DNA of 49,701 bases, from positions 1-49,701 of the forward strand of contig JAJTHE010000048.1 of NCBI GenBank assembly GCA_021298815.1, given 5' to 3'. The translations under genes and the position numbers were made by a program. Below the pieces are notes generated by a model. That model saw only the letters and a program-made list of their open reading frames with translations. It did no database searches and was not told the origin of the DNA. Of the stretch, positions 1-8,710 are shown in pieces (the first letter of the stretch is position 1; each line of letters begins with the position of its first letter). Source of the stretch: Betaproteobacteria bacterium. GTDB lineage: Bacteria > Pseudomonadota > Gammaproteobacteria > Burkholderiales > CAIKXV01.

Positions 1-1209
1 ACCGGCATCGCCCGCTTCCTGCCGCGGACCATCGACGAAGACCAGTGGCAGAGCGCGAACCGCGCGATGTACTGGCTGTGGACCGAGTACGCATCCAAGC
101 GCGGCACGATGCCCGAGCGCCGCCCAGTGAAGGAAGGCGACAAGCCGCGGGTGAACATCATCGGCCCGAGCTACGGCATGTTCAATTCGCCGAGCGACGT
201 CGCCGAGATCCGCCGCCTGGTCGAGGGCATCGGCGCCGAGGTGAACATGGTGTTCCCGCTCGGCAGCCACCTCGCCGACGTGCGCCGCCTGGTCGACGCC
301 GACGTGAACATCTGCATGTATCGCGAGTTCGGGCGCCTGCTGTGCGAGGCGCTCGACCGGCCCTACCTGCAGGCGCCGATCGGGCTGCACAGCACCACGA
401 AGTTCCTGCGCTCGCTGGGCGAACTGCTCGGGCTCGATCCGGAGCCCTTCATCGAGCGCGAGAAGCACACCACCATCAAGCCGATCTGGGACCTCTGGCG
501 CTCGGTGACCCAGGACTTCTTCGGCACCGCCAGCTTCGCGGTCGTAGCCAACGAGACCTACTCGCGCGGCATCCGGCACTTCCTCGAAGACGAGCTCGGG
601 CTGCCATGCACCTTCGCGGTCGCCCGCAAGGCCGGTGCCAAGACCGACAACGAGGCGGTGCGCCAGATGGTGCGCGAGAAGACGCCGCTGGTGATGTTCG
701 GCAGCTTCAACGAACGCATGTACCTCGCCGAGATGGGCGCGAAGGCGTCCTACATCCCGGCCTCGTTCCCCGGCGCGATCATCCGCCGCCATACCGGCAC
801 GCCGTTCATGGGCTACGGCGGGGCGACCTACCTGGTGCAGGAAGTCTGCAACGCGCTGTTCGACGCGCTGTTCCACATGATCCCGCTGGGCACCGACCTC
901 GACCGCGTCGAGGCGACGCCGGCGCGGCTGCATGCGGAACTGGACTGGGACGAGGATGCCAAGGCTGCGTTCGACGCGCAGGTCGAGGCCTATCCGGTGC
1001 TGGTGCGCATCTCGGCCGCCAAGCAGCTGCGCGACGAGGTCGAGCGCACCGCGCGCAACGCGGGCGAGGCGCGCGTGACGCTCGCCCGGATACCCGGCGC
1101 CGGGGCGAAGCCGGCCATGGCAGCGCAGGCGCCGGCCCCTTCGACGCAAGCCGACGCACCCCCATCAGCGAAGCCCGCGACGCAACCCGAACTGGAGCAG
1201 CCCGCATGA
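1..1209 (+). CDS. bchZ: Chlorophyllide a reductase subunit BchZ (5' end missing)
   Basis: Nitrogenase-like (NifK-type) subunit of chlorophyllide a oxidoreductase. With BchY it forms the catalytic component that takes electrons from BchX and reduces ring B on the way to bacteriochlorophyllide a. The reading frame is open from base 1, so the true start lies left of the window; 402 residues remain and roughly 90 N-terminal residues are missing compared with the usual length near 490. Typical BchZ segments are readable, including [33 protein letters not shown] and [20 protein letters not shown]. The last ~45 residues are a low-complexity Ala/Pro tail. The gene directly precedes the puf genes, the superoperon order (bchXYZ-puf) known from purple bacteria, so it probably feeds read-through transcription into pufBA. 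The identity is clear from the sequence and the neighbours. Confidence 0.95.
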   Translation, partial: TGIARFLPRTIDEDQWQSANRAMYWLWTEYASKRGTMPERRPVKEGDKPRVNIIGPSYGMFNSPSDVAEIRRLVEGIGAEVNMVFPLGSHLADVRRLVDADVNICMYREFGRLLCEALDRPYLQAPIGLHSTTKFLRSLGELLGLDPEPFIEREKHTTIKPIWDLWRSVTQDFFGTASFAVVANETYSRGIRHFLEDELGLPCTFAVARKAGAKTDNEAVRQMVREKTPLVMFGSFNERMYLAEMGAKASYIPASFPGAIIRRHTGTPFMGYGGATYLVQEVCNALFDALFHMIPLGTDLDRVEATPARLHAELDWDEDAKAAFDAQVEAYPVLVRISAAKQLRDEVERTARNAGEARVTLARIPGAGAKPAMAAQAPAPSTQADAPPSAKPATQPELEQPA

Positions 1210-1320
1210 GCGCGCGCCCGTCCGGCCATGCATGCAGCAAGCATCTTTCGACGCACACCGCGCGCATCGCGCGGCGCGCGTCGCCACCGGTTCTGTCCAG
1301 CCGCACCGGACGGAAGCGTT

Positions 1321-1344
1321 CGCCGCGATGAAGTCGTCGCGGCG
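1321..1344 (+). promoter_or_regulatory. Hairpin in the bchZ-pufB leader
   Basis: A perfect 8-bp stem, CGCCGCGA (1321-1328) and TCGCGGCG (1337-1344), encloses an 8-nt loop about 60 nt before pufB. The 194-bp stretch 1210-1403 has no convincing gene; the only frame (ATG 1206, overlapping the bchZ stop, to 1331) is a short basic peptide without recognisable similarity. The hairpin has no T-tract, so it is more likely an mRNA 5'-protecting or processing structure for pufBA than an intrinsic terminator. No TGT-N12-ACA site was seen here. Confidence 0.45.
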
Positions 1345-1403
1345 GTCCCTCTGCATGTCCCCAAGGCATGCGGCAACAGCCGTTAATCAGGAGGTATCAC
1401 CAA

Positions 1404-1547
1404 ATGGCTGAGCGAAGCTCGATATCCGGCCTCACGGACAGCGAGGCAGAAGAGTTCCACAGGTTCTATGTCCAGGGTTTCATCGGCTTCACGGCGATCG
1501 CCGTGGTCGCCCACGTCCTGGTCTGGGCCTGGCGTCCCTGGCTCTAG
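1404..1547 (+). CDS. pufB: LH1 antenna beta polypeptide PufB
   Basis: Beta polypeptide of the light-harvesting 1 ring, a 47-residue single-span inner-membrane protein that binds bacteriochlorophyll. The sequence shows a polar N-terminus with His19 (EEFHRF), a hydrophobic span, the ligating His37 in [17 protein letters not shown] and the family-typical WRPWL end. A strong ribosome site (AGGAGG, about 1389-1394) sits properly before ATG 1404. It is the first puf gene after the bchZ leader and would be cotranscribed with pufA and the reaction-centre genes. It is too short for many ORF callers. The identification rests on complete agreement with the antenna beta pattern. Confidence 0.96.
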   Translation: MAERSSISGLTDSEAEEFHRFYVQGFIGFTAIAVVAHVLVWAWRPWL

Positions 1548-1566
1548 ACCCTGAAAGGAACACGTG

Positions 1567-1791
1567 ATGACAGACCTGACCGCAAGTTCCGTGCAGACGT
1601 TCATGAAGGGCGAATCGAAGTCCTTCGGGGTCATCTATGCGGTGAGCTTCGCGATCATTCTCGCGATCGCCCTCGTCGCGCAGAAGTTGGGCTGGCACTG
1701 GCGTTCCTGGCTTCCGGGGGCAGAAGGCGTCGAGTCGTTGAACGACGGCGTGAAGGTAGCGGTCTACAACTTCATGTCGCATCTACTTTAG
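1567..1791 (+). CDS. His-less PufB-like polypeptide with C-terminal tail, between pufB and pufA
   Basis: A 74-residue single-span membrane protein encoded where pufB is normally followed directly by pufA. Its core [17 protein letters not shown] aligns without gaps to [17 protein letters not shown] of the adjacent PufB, but the bacteriochlorophyll-ligating His is Gln39 and the second conserved His (18 residues earlier) is Gly21. After the WRSWL motif, where beta polypeptides stop, it continues for about 25 residues (ending [10 protein letters not shown]), loosely reminiscent in length and position of the PufX C-terminal arm. ATG 1567 is preceded by AAAGGA (1554-1559); GTG 1564 is an alternative start. 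It is 19 bp from pufB and 11 bp from pufA, so it must be cotranscribed. Inference: a pigment-free or altered ring component, possibly a ring gap, cap or quinone-channel subunit. No named family is claimed. Confidence 0.85.
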   Translation: MTDLTASSVQTFMKGESKSFGVIYAVSFAIILAIALVAQKLGWHWRSWLPGAEGVESLNDGVKVAVYNFMSHLL

Positions 1792-1802
1792 GAGAAAGAC
1801 TC

Positions 1803-1991
1803 ATGTGGAGAATCTGGCGTTTGTTCGACCCCTTGCGGGCCATGGTTGCACAGGGCGTGTTCCTGTTCGCCCTCGCAGCGATGATTCACCTCATCCTGCT
1901 GAGCACGAACAAGTTCAACTGGCTGGATGGTCCGAAGGCAGGCCCGGCAGCCACGCAGAACGCGCCGATGCCGGCGGCAACGCCCAAGTAG
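1803..1991 (+). CDS. pufA: LH1 antenna alpha polypeptide PufA
   Basis: Alpha polypeptide of light-harvesting complex 1, 62 residues, inner membrane. It begins with the typical [13 protein letters not shown] interface segment, has one transmembrane helix with the bacteriochlorophyll-ligating His29 ([10 protein letters not shown]), and continues through FNWLDG into an Ala/Pro-rich tail. AGGAG (about 1791-1795) precedes ATG 1803. It pairs with PufB to build the ring around the reaction centre encoded downstream. A pair of hairpins follows it before pufL, as is usual for puf messages in which the pufBA segment is more stable than the reaction-centre segment. Confidence 0.95.
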   Translation: MWRIWRLFDPLRAMVAQGVFLFALAAMIHLILLSTNKFNWLDGPKAGPAATQNAPMPAATPK

Positions 1992-2024
1992 CACGCAGCA
2001 GAAGCACGTCGTACCCCAGGGGGG

Positions 2025-2054
2025 CGAGGCACCGGCGCAGCTTGCCGGGCCTCG
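2025..2054 (+). promoter_or_regulatory. Intercistronic hairpin between pufA and pufL
   Basis: CGAGGC-A-CCGGC (2025-2036) pairs with GCCGG-GCCTCG (2044-2054), giving 11 base pairs with one bulged A and a GCAGCTT loop. It sits in the 197-bp gap between pufA and pufL. In Rhodobacter, hairpins at this place block 3' exonucleases and keep pufBA mRNA more abundant than pufLM. The same role is inferred here from position and stability. Confidence 0.7.
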
Positions 2055-2075
2055 TCCGCCGACCTGGGCGAACGA

Positions 2076-2090
2076 AGGGCCGCCGGCCCT
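2076..2090 (+). promoter_or_regulatory. Second pufA-pufL intercistronic hairpin
   Basis: AGGGCC (2076-2081) and GGCCCT (2085-2090) form a perfect 6-bp stem with a three-base loop, 21 bp after the first hairpin. It has no T-tract, so it is probably an RNA-stability element rather than a terminator, because pufL-M-C must be read through. Confidence 0.55.
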
Positions 2091-2188
2091 GCAGCACCGG
2101 CGCAACCTCGAACTGATTCGTACCTGACCCCGATTTCGATTTCGACCGCGATGGCGCAGCGAGGCGCCGCACGGCGGGAGGACCCAAG

Positions 2189-3013
2189 ATGGCAATGCTG
2201 AGTTTCGAACGAAAGTACCGTGTCCGTGGCGGCACGCTCGTCGGGGGCGACCTCTTCGATTTCTGGATCGGGCCGTTCTGGGTCGGGTTTTTCGGCGTGA
2301 CGACGCTGTTCTTCAGCATCGTGGGCACCGCGCTGATCCTGTGGGGCGCCGCGATGGGCCCGACGTGGAACATCTGGCAGATCAACATCGCGCCACCGGA
2401 CCTCAAGTACGGACTCGGCCTCGCGCCGCTCCTCGAGGGCGGGCTGTGGCAGCTGATAACGGTCTGCGCGATCGGTGCCTTCTGTTCATGGGCGCTGCGC
2501 GAGGTGGAGATCTGCCGCAAGCTCGGCATGGGATACCACGTGCCGTTCGGTTTCGCCTTCGCGATCGGCGCTTACGTGACGCTGGTGGTGGTGCGGCCGG
2601 TCCTGCTGGGCGCCTGGGGACATGGCTTCCCCTACGGCATCTTCAGCCACCTCGACTGGGTCTCGAACGTCGGCTACCAGTACCTGCACTTCCACTACAA
2701 CCCCGCGCACATGATCGCGATCACGTTCTTCTTCACATGCACCTTCGCGCTGTCGCTGCACGGTGGCCTGGTGCTGTCGGCGACCAACCCACCGAAGGGC
2801 CAGGCGGTGAAGACGCCCGAGCACGAGGACACGTTCTTCCGCGACACGATCGGCTACTCGATCGGCACCCTCGGCATCCACCGGCTCGGCCTGTTCCTCG
2901 CGCTGTCGGCCGTGTTCTGGAGCGCGGTGTGCATCGTGATCAGCGGCCCGTTCTGGACGCGCGGGTGGCCCGAGTGGTGGGGCTGGTGGCTCAACCTACC
3001 CATCTGGTCGTAG
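2189..3013 (+). CDS. pufL: Photosynthetic reaction centre L subunit
   Basis: L subunit of the type II (quinone) reaction centre, 274 residues with five transmembrane helices. With PufM it holds the special pair, accessory bacteriochlorophylls, bacteriopheophytins, quinones and the non-heme iron. The expected histidines are present in HLDWVSN (accessory pigment), YNPAHM (special pair), LSLHGGL and LGIHRLG (iron ligands). The start [15 protein letters not shown] is family-typical and is preceded by GGGAGG just upstream of ATG 2189. It is followed after 27 bp by pufM. The length matches the family. Confidence 0.98.
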   Translation: MAMLSFERKYRVRGGTLVGGDLFDFWIGPFWVGFFGVTTLFFSIVGTALILWGAAMGPTWNIWQINIAPPDLKYGLGLAPLLEGGLWQLITVCAIGAFCSWALREVEICRKLGMGYHVPFGFAFAIGAYVTLVVVRPVLLGAWGHGFPYGIFSHLDWVSNVGYQYLHFHYNPAHMIAITFFFTCTFALSLHGGLVLSATNPPKGQAVKTPEHEDTFFRDTIGYSIGTLGIHRLGLFLALSAVFWSAVCIVISGPFWTRGWPEWWGWWLNLPIWS

Positions 3014-3040
3014 GCGACAACGAGAATCGAGGGAATATAC

Positions 3041-4021
3041 ATGGCTTACTATCAGAACATCTTCACGCAGGTCCAGCCGACCGGGCCCGCCTCCCACGGC
3101 GTGCCGCTGGGCAAGGGCAACAGCCCGCGCACGGGTGACGAGCCGCTGATCATCCACCTGCTCGGCCGCATCGGCCATGCGCAGATCGGACCGATCTACC
3201 TCGGCGGGCTGGGCATCGCCTCGCTGATCTGCGGCCTGCTGGCGTTCTGGATCATCGGCTTCAACATGCTCGCCTCGGTGAACTGGGACCCGATCCAGTT
3301 CGTCCGCCAGCTGTTCTGGCTCGCGCTGGAACCGCCGTCGCCGAGCTACGGGCTCAGCCTGCCGCCGCTGAACGACGGCGGCTGGTGGCTGATGGCCGGC
3401 TTCTTCCTCACCGCGTCGATGCTGCTCTGGTGGGTGCGTATGTACACCCGCGCCCGCGCACTGGGCCTGGGGACGCACGTGGCCTGGGCCTTCGCCGCGG
3501 CAATCTGGCTCTACCTGGTGCTGGGCTTCATCCGGCCGGTGCTGATGGGCAGCTGGGGCGAGGCGGTGCCGTTCGGCATCTTCCCGCACCTCGACTGGAC
3601 GGCGGCGTTCTCGCTGCGCTACGGCAACCTGTTCTACAACCCGTTCCATGCGCTGTCGATCGCCTTCCTCTACGGCTCGGCGCTGCTGTTCGCGATGCAC
3701 GGCGCCACCATCCTCGCGGTCACCCGGTTCGGGGGCGAGCGCGAGATCGAACAGATCGTCGACCGCGGCACGGCCTCGGAGCGCGCCGCGCTGTTCTGGA
3801 GATGGACGATGGGCTTCAACGCCACGATGGAGTCGATCCATCGCTGGGCGTGGTGGTTCGCGGTGCTGTGCCCGCTCACCGGCGGCATCGGCATCCTGCT
3901 CACCGGCACGGTGGTGGACAACTGGTACCTGTGGGCGGTGAAGCATGGCGTGGCACCGATGTATCCGGCGGTGTTCCCGGCGGTCGTCGACCCGGCCACG
4001 CTGATCCAGGGGGTGAAATGA
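3041..4021 (+). CDS. pufM: Photosynthetic reaction centre M subunit
   Basis: M subunit of the type II reaction centre, 326 residues, five transmembrane helices. Visible ligands are YNPFHAL (special-pair His), FAMHGAT and ESIHRWAWW (iron ligands), and the acidic REIEQI segment that supplies the iron-binding glutamate. The N-terminal [12 protein letters not shown] is typical. Its stop overlaps the start of pufC (AAATGATGA), implying translational coupling to the cytochrome. Length and sequence fit the family well. Confidence 0.98.
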   Translation: MAYYQNIFTQVQPTGPASHGVPLGKGNSPRTGDEPLIIHLLGRIGHAQIGPIYLGGLGIASLICGLLAFWIIGFNMLASVNWDPIQFVRQLFWLALEPPSPSYGLSLPPLNDGGWWLMAGFFLTASMLLWWVRMYTRARALGLGTHVAWAFAAAIWLYLVLGFIRPVLMGSWGEAVPFGIFPHLDWTAAFSLRYGNLFYNPFHALSIAFLYGSALLFAMHGATILAVTRFGGEREIEQIVDRGTASERAALFWRWTMGFNATMESIHRWAWWFAVLCPLTGGIGILLTGTVVDNWYLWAVKHGVAPMYPAVFPAVVDPATLIQGVK

Positions 4022-5400
4022 TGAGGTCCAACAGCGGTTTCTTCCGGATTGTTTCCCTGGCCACCGCGGCGCTCGCCGCCGGCACGCTGCTGACCGGCTG
4101 CGAGCGGCCGCCGATCGACAGCGTGCAACACGGCTTCCGCGGTACCGGCATGGTGCAGGTGTACAACCCGCGCATCCTGGTGCCCGAGACCTACAAGAAC
4201 GTCGTGCCCGACCCGCTGCCGGCGGTGCCGTCCGACGGTCCGAAGGCGAAGGACGCGTACAAGAACGTCCAGGTGCTGGGCGACCTCTCGGTGGCGGAGT
4301 TCACCCGCCTGATGGTCGCGATCAGCCAGTGGGTCGCGCCCAACGAGCAGTGCAGCTACTGCCATGCGCCGGGCGAGGACTTCTCGTCCGACTCGATGTA
4401 CACCAAGGTGGTCGCGCGCCGCATGATCCAGATGACGCAGGCGATCAACAGCCGCTGGACGTCGCATGTCGCCCAGACCGGCGTCACCTGCTACACCTGC
4501 CACCGCGGCAACCACAACCCCGCAGAGGTCTGGTATCGCGCGCCGCAGCACCCGCAGGCCACGCGCGGGCTCGGCAACGACGCCGGCCAGAACAAGGCGG
4601 CGGCGAACGTCGGCCTCGCATCGCTTCCGTACGACGCACTGCGCGAGTACCTGTCGACCAATCCCCAGGAAATCCGCAACAACGGGGCGACCGCGCTGCC
4701 TACCGGCAACCGCGCGTCGATCAAGCAGGCCGAGTTCACCTACTCGCTGATGATGCACATGTCGGACGGGCTGGGCGTGAACTGCACCTACTGCCACAAC
4801 ACGCAGAACTTCGCGCAGTGGGAAGGTGGGCCGCCGCAGCGCGTGACCGCGTGGCACGGCATCCGGATGGCGCGCGACATCAACGTGACCTACATCGAAC
4901 CGCTGACGCCGGTGTTCCCGGCCGCGCGGCTCGGGCCGACCGGCGACGTCGCCAAGGTGAACTGCGCGACCTGCCACCAGGGAGCCTACAAGCCGCTGTA
5001 CGGGGTGAGCATGCTTCGTGACTACCCGCAGCTGGGCAGGGTCACGGGTGCAACCGGCGCCACCGGCCGGGCCGCGGCTCCGCCGCCGGGCGTGCTCGGC
5101 CGCGTGCTGTTCGACACCGGCAGGTCCGAGCTTTCGGCGGCCGCGAGGGCCGAGATCGAGAAGGCAGCGAAGGCAGCCATGGCCGATGCCTCGGTGAAGA
5201 TCGCGCTGTCGGGCTTCACCGACCGCACGGGCAACCCGCAGGCCAACCTCGAGCTGGCGCGCAACCGTGCCGTGGCGGTACGCGATGCACTGACCGCAGC
5301 GGGCGTGCCGGTGGCGCGCATCGACATGCGCAAGCCCGAGTTCGTTATCGGCGGTGCCGACGCCAACTCGCGGCGCGTGGACCTGGTCGCCGCAAGGTGA
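4018..5400 (+). CDS. pufC: Reaction-centre tetraheme cytochrome PufC fused to an OmpA-like domain
   Basis: Four-heme cytochrome subunit that re-reduces the photo-oxidised special pair from the periplasmic side; 460 residues. A lipoprotein signal ends at LLTG-C28, so it is lipid anchored. Heme-attachment motifs are CSYCH (112-116), CYTCH (158-162), CTYCH (256-260) and CATCH (316-320), with axial Met candidates in the MIQMTQ and MMHM segments. After a Gly/Ala/Pro linker (about 341-360), residues 361-458 form an OmpA-like peptidoglycan-binding domain: [24 protein letters not shown] with Asp402, and [13 protein letters not shown] with Arg417. Ordinary PufC ends near residue 340-360, so this is a fusion. 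The frame is continuous from ATG 4018 (ATG 4021 is also possible). Inference: the domain tethers the reaction centre to the cell wall. Confidence 0.95.
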   Translation: MMRSNSGFFRIVSLATAALAAGTLLTGCERPPIDSVQHGFRGTGMVQVYNPRILVPETYKNVVPDPLPAVPSDGPKAKDAYKNVQVLGDLSVAEFTRLMVAISQWVAPNEQCSYCHAPGEDFSSDSMYTKVVARRMIQMTQAINSRWTSHVAQTGVTCYTCHRGNHNPAEVWYRAPQHPQATRGLGNDAGQNKAAANVGLASLPYDALREYLSTNPQEIRNNGATALPTGNRASIKQAEFTYSLMMHMSDGLGVNCTYCHNTQNFAQWEGGPPQRVTAWHGIRMARDINVTYIEPLTPVFPAARLGPTGDVAKVNCATCHQGAYKPLYGVSMLRDYPQLGRVTGATGATGRAAAPPPGVLGRVLFDTGRSELSAAARAEIEKAAKAAMADASVKIALSGFTDRTGNPQANLELARNRAVAVRDALTAAGVPVARIDMRKPEFVIGGADANSRRVDLVAAR

Positions 5401-5504
5401 ACCCGGGCTCGCTGCACCGGTCGCTGCCCTCGGCGGCGGCCGGTCCAGCGGTGCGGGGAGCCGGTGCCGTCCCCGGGGATACGCCGGTCCTGACCGGCGA
5501 GCGC

Positions 5505-6206
5505 ATGGACCCCATGCAGCCGGCAGACCCCGCCGTCGTGGTCGTGCTGGCGGACATCGGGCCCGCGTCGCGGCTCTGGGGATACGGCCGCTTCGTGTTC
5601 GGCCGCGGCGCGGTGCGCCGCCAGCCCGGCGTGCGCTTCGCCAAGGTGCTGGGCAGCGGCTTCGAGGGCGGCTTCGGCCTGAAGCCGAGCGCATCGAGGC
5701 AGGGGTTGCTCTGCCTGTTCGACCATGGCGCCGATGCGCGCGACTTCCTGGAGCGCTCGGCGCTGGTGCAGGCCTACCGGGACCATGCACGCGAATACCT
5801 GGAGGTGCGGCTGCGTCCGTTCTCGTGCCGCGGCAGCTGGGACGGCATCCGCTTCGAGCCGGTGGCATCGCCACCGCAGGACGGGCCGGTCGCCGGACTC
5901 ACGCGCGCGTCGATCCGTCCGCGCCATGCACGCGAGTTCTGGAGCAAGGCGCCGCCGGCGGAACGTTCGCTCGCCGATGCCCGGGGCTGCCTGCTCGCGG
6001 TCGGGCTGGGCGAAGCGCCGCTGCTGCGCCAGGCTACCTTCACGGTCTGGGACAGCATCGCGTCGATGGACGGCTATGCACGCACCGGCGCGCACATGGA
6101 AGCGATCCGTGCCTCGCGCGAGGGCAACTACTTCTCCGAATCGATGTTCGTGCGCTTCGCCCCCGAAGGCCTGCACGGCACCTGGAAGGGACGCACCTAT
6201 GCCTGA
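5505..6206 (+). CDS. crtA: Spheroidene monooxygenase CrtA
   Basis: Introduces the keto group that turns spheroidene into spheroidenone, or acts on related acyclic carotenoids; a heme-dependent monooxygenase by family knowledge. Typical segments are VVVVLADIGPASRLWGYGRF near the N-terminus, VRFAKVLGSGFEGGFGL and SRQGLLCLFD in the middle, and TFTVWDSIASMDGYA followed by NYFSESMFVRF near the C-terminus. ATG 5505 (233 residues) fits the family better than the upstream GTG 5397, which overlaps the pufC stop and would add a low-complexity 36-residue extension; ATG 5514 is also possible. Its end overlaps crtD by 8 bp. The crtADC block after puf matches Rubrivivax-type clusters. Confidence 0.92.
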   Translation: MDPMQPADPAVVVVLADIGPASRLWGYGRFVFGRGAVRRQPGVRFAKVLGSGFEGGFGLKPSASRQGLLCLFDHGADARDFLERSALVQAYRDHAREYLEVRLRPFSCRGSWDGIRFEPVASPPQDGPVAGLTRASIRPRHAREFWSKAPPAERSLADARGCLLAVGLGEAPLLRQATFTVWDSIASMDGYARTGAHMEAIRASREGNYFSESMFVRFAPEGLHGTWKGRTYA

Positions 6207-7857
6207 TGGCGCTGCGCCCTCCGGTCCTGGCGGCATCAGGCACGGCCGTGCCATGAAGGACCATCGCACGGTGGTCGTCGGTGCCGGCGTCGGTGGGCTG
6301 GTCACCGCGCTGCAACTCGCCTGTGCCGGCGTGCGGGTGACCGTGGTCGAGCGCGCGTCGGCGCCCGGCGGCAAGATGCGGCGGGTCGAGGCCGGCGGTG
6401 CGTCGATCGACTCCGGGCCCACCGTGTTCACGATGCGCTGGGTGTTCGAACAGATCTTCGCGGGCGCCGGTGCCTCGCTCGACGAGCGGCTGCGCCTCGC
6501 GCCGCTGCCGGTGCTCGCGCGCCACGCCTGGCGGGACGGCAGCCGGCTCGACCTGTTCGCCGACCATGAACGGTCGGTCGATGCGATCGGCGACTTCGCC
6601 GGGGCCGCCGAGGCGAAGCGGTTCCGCGCCTTCTGCGGCCAGGCCCGCGACGTCTACGATACACTCGAAGGGCCGTACATCCGATCGTCGCGCCCCAGCC
6701 TGGTCGGCATGGGTACTTCGCTCGGCATGCGCGGCATGAAGGAACTGGTGAAGCTCGGTCCGTTCACCTCGCTGGCGTCGAACCTGGTGCGCCAGTTCGC
6801 CGATCCTCGGCTGCGCCAGCTGTTCGGCCGCTACGCGACCTACTGCGGCAGTTCGCCATGGACTGCGCCTGCCACCCTGCTGCTGGTCGCGCAGGTCGAG
6901 ATGGATGGCGTGTGGACGGTCGATGGCGGCATGCATGGCCTCGCCCGTGCGATCGCGACGCTGGCGGCCGAGCGCGGCGCCACGTTCCGCTACGGCACGG
7001 CGGTCGACGAGATACTGGTCCGCGGCGGCCGGGCCTGCGGCGTGCTGCTGGCCGATGGCGAGCGGATCGAGGCGGACAGCGTCGTGTTCAACGGCGATGC
7101 CAATGCGCTGGCCAGCGGCTGCCTCGGCAACGCGGCGGTGATGTCGGTGGACCGCGTGCCCCATGCCGCGCGTTCGCTGTCCGCGGTCACCTGGTCGATG
7201 CATTCGCGCACCCGGGGCTTCCCGCTGGAAAACCACAACGTGTTCTTCGATGACGACTATGCGTCGGAGTTCAGTGACATCTTCGGTGCCGGCCGGCTGC
7301 CTTCGAAGCCGACCGTGTATGTATGCGCGCAGGACCGCGTCGCGGAAGTGCTCGGCACGGGCGGCGGCGGACCTTCCACGGCCGCGCCGACCGCGGGCGA
7401 CGGCGGCCGCGAGCGCCTGCTGTGCCTGGTGAATGCACCGGCCAGCGGCGACAGCCGCCCCCTGCAACCCTTGGAGATCGAAGCATGCGAACGACGGATG
7501 CAGGCACTGCTTTCGCACTGTGGCCTGGAGATGCAGATCGACCCGGCCGCCACGGTGCGGACCAGTCCCGAGGATTTCGAGCGCCTGTTCCCGGCGACCG
7601 GGGGCTCGCTCTATGGAAGGGCGACGCAGGGGTGGATGGCCCTGTTCAAGCGGTCGTCGTCGAGCAGCCGGCTGCCGGGGCTCTACCTCGCGGGGGGCAG
7701 CGTGCACCCGGGGCCGGGGGTGCCGATGGCGGCGATGTCGGGGCAGCTGGCGGCCGCGACGCTGCTGGGGCACCTCGCTTCGACCAGCCGGTCGTCCCGG
7801 GTGGTTATCTCTGGTGGTATGTCGACGCGCTCAGTGACGACGGCCGCCACGGCCTGA
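6199..7857 (+). CDS. crtD: Acyclic carotenoid 3,4-desaturase CrtD
   Basis: FAD-dependent desaturase of the phytoene-desaturase family acting on hydroxy/methoxy-neurosporene in the spheroidene pathway. The N-terminal dinucleotide motif VVVGAGVGGLVTAL, the RVEAGGASIDSGPTVFTMR segment and the C-terminal GLYLAGGSVHPGPGVPMAAM signature are all present; about 552 residues from ATG 6199 or 534 from ATG 6253. The start at 6199 overlaps the crtA stop, suggesting coupling. The last ~25 residues after TLLGHLA lie in a frame that also encodes the N-terminal homology region of CrtC, so the natural C-terminus may be shorter or a frameshift may exist near 7770. Confidence 0.93.
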   Translation: MPDGAAPSGPGGIRHGRAMKDHRTVVVGAGVGGLVTALQLACAGVRVTVVERASAPGGKMRRVEAGGASIDSGPTVFTMRWVFEQIFAGAGASLDERLRLAPLPVLARHAWRDGSRLDLFADHERSVDAIGDFAGAAEAKRFRAFCGQARDVYDTLEGPYIRSSRPSLVGMGTSLGMRGMKELVKLGPFTSLASNLVRQFADPRLRQLFGRYATYCGSSPWTAPATLLLVAQVEMDGVWTVDGGMHGLARAIATLAAERGATFRYGTAVDEILVRGGRACGVLLADGERIEADSVVFNGDANALASGCLGNAAVMSVDRVPHAARSLSAVTWSMHSRTRGFPLENHNVFFDDDYASEFSDIFGAGRLPSKPTVYVCAQDRVAEVLGTGGGGPSTAAPTAGDGGRERLLCLVNAPASGDSRPLQPLEIEACERRMQALLSHCGLEMQIDPAATVRTSPEDFERLFPATGGSLYGRATQGWMALFKRSSSSSRLPGLYLAGGSVHPGPGVPMAAMSGQLAAATLLGHLASTSRSSRVVISGGMSTRSVTTAATA

Positions 7858-8699
7858 CCATCATCGCCTTCGTCGGCAGCGTGTTCTCGCCGTACTACCG
7901 ACGCGCGCTGTCCAAGGGCCCGGCCGACCCGGAGAACTTCTGCTCGATCAACGTGGCCCTCTATGGCGATGCCGGCAAGCGCTGGACGATGACCGAGCGG
8001 CGCCGGGCTTCGATGCAGCGCAGCCGGCATTCGTTCCGCGTCGGCCCGAGCAGCCTCGAGTGGGACGGCAACTGCCTGACCATCGACATCGACGAGATCG
8101 GCGTGCCGCTGCCGCACCGGGTGCGCGGACAGGTCAAGGTCCATCCGCATGCGCTGTCGCCGTTCTTCACCGCGCTCGACGACGGCGGGCGCCATCGCTG
8201 GGGGCCGATCGCGCCCGCGGCGACGGTGGAGGCCCGCTTCGACCGGCCCGGGATGGACTGGTCCGGCCATGGCTACTTCGACAGCAACGAAGGCGACGAG
8301 CCGATCGAGCGCCCGTTCCGCGAATGGGACTGGTCGCGCGCCAGCCTGCGCGACGGCAGCACCGCCGTGATCTACGACGTGCGGCAGAAGGCCGGCGACG
8401 ACCGGGTGCTCGCGTTGCGCTTCGACAAGTCGGCGCGGATGGAGCCCTTCGCCCCGCCGGCGCGCCAGCCGCTGCCGCGCACCGCATGGCGCATCGGCCG
8501 CACGATGCGCACCGATGCCGGCACTCCGGCGACGGTCACGCAGACGCTGGAGGACACGCCGTTCTACGTGCGCTCGGTGCTGTCCTCCGGCCTGCTCGGC
8601 GAGACCGTGGTGTCCATGCACGAGACGCTCAACGTGCCGCGCCTCATGTCCACGGCGGTGCAGCTGATGCTGCCCTGGCGCATGCCCCGGACCGGCTAG
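7632..8699 (+). CDS. crtC: Carotenoid 1,2-hydratase CrtC (start uncertain)
   Basis: Hydrates the C-1,2 double bond of neurosporene/lycopene in acyclic carotenoid synthesis. Diagnostic sequence runs from RFDQPVVPGGYLWWYVDAL (about 7779) through SDDGRHGLTIIAFVGSVFSPYY and GYFDSNEGDEPIE to the end, about 305 residues, which is the normal CrtC core. No ATG, GTG or TTG lies near 7780 in this frame; the only in-frame start codon nearby is GTG 7632, giving an implausible 225-bp overlap with crtD. Either initiation is unusual, or a base is missing or extra near 7770. Function is certain by sequence, start is not. It is the last recognised gene of the photosynthesis cluster. Confidence 0.88.
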   Translation: MDGPVQAVVVEQPAAGALPRGGQRAPGAGGADGGDVGAAGGRDAAGAPRFDQPVVPGGYLWWYVDALSDDGRHGLTIIAFVGSVFSPYYRRALSKGPADPENFCSINVALYGDAGKRWTMTERRRASMQRSRHSFRVGPSSLEWDGNCLTIDIDEIGVPLPHRVRGQVKVHPHALSPFFTALDDGGRHRWGPIAPAATVEARFDRPGMDWSGHGYFDSNEGDEPIERPFREWDWSRASLRDGSTAVIYDVRQKAGDDRVLALRFDKSARMEPFAPPARQPLPRTAWRIGRTMRTDAGTPATVTQTLEDTPFYVRSVLSSGLLGETVVSMHETLNVPRLMSTAVQLMLPWRMPRTG

Positions 8700-8710
8700 G
8701 ATCCACCGCC

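Noticed and set aside
1206..1331. 41-codon frame starting on the bchZ stop (ATGA)
   Set aside because: Composition is basic and low complexity, it has no hydrophobic segment as PufQ would, and its end overlaps the leader hairpin; treated as non-coding.
5397..5504. GTG 5397 as the crtA start
   Set aside because: It would add a 36-residue Pro/Ala/Gly stretch without similarity to CrtA; ATG 5505 fits the family.
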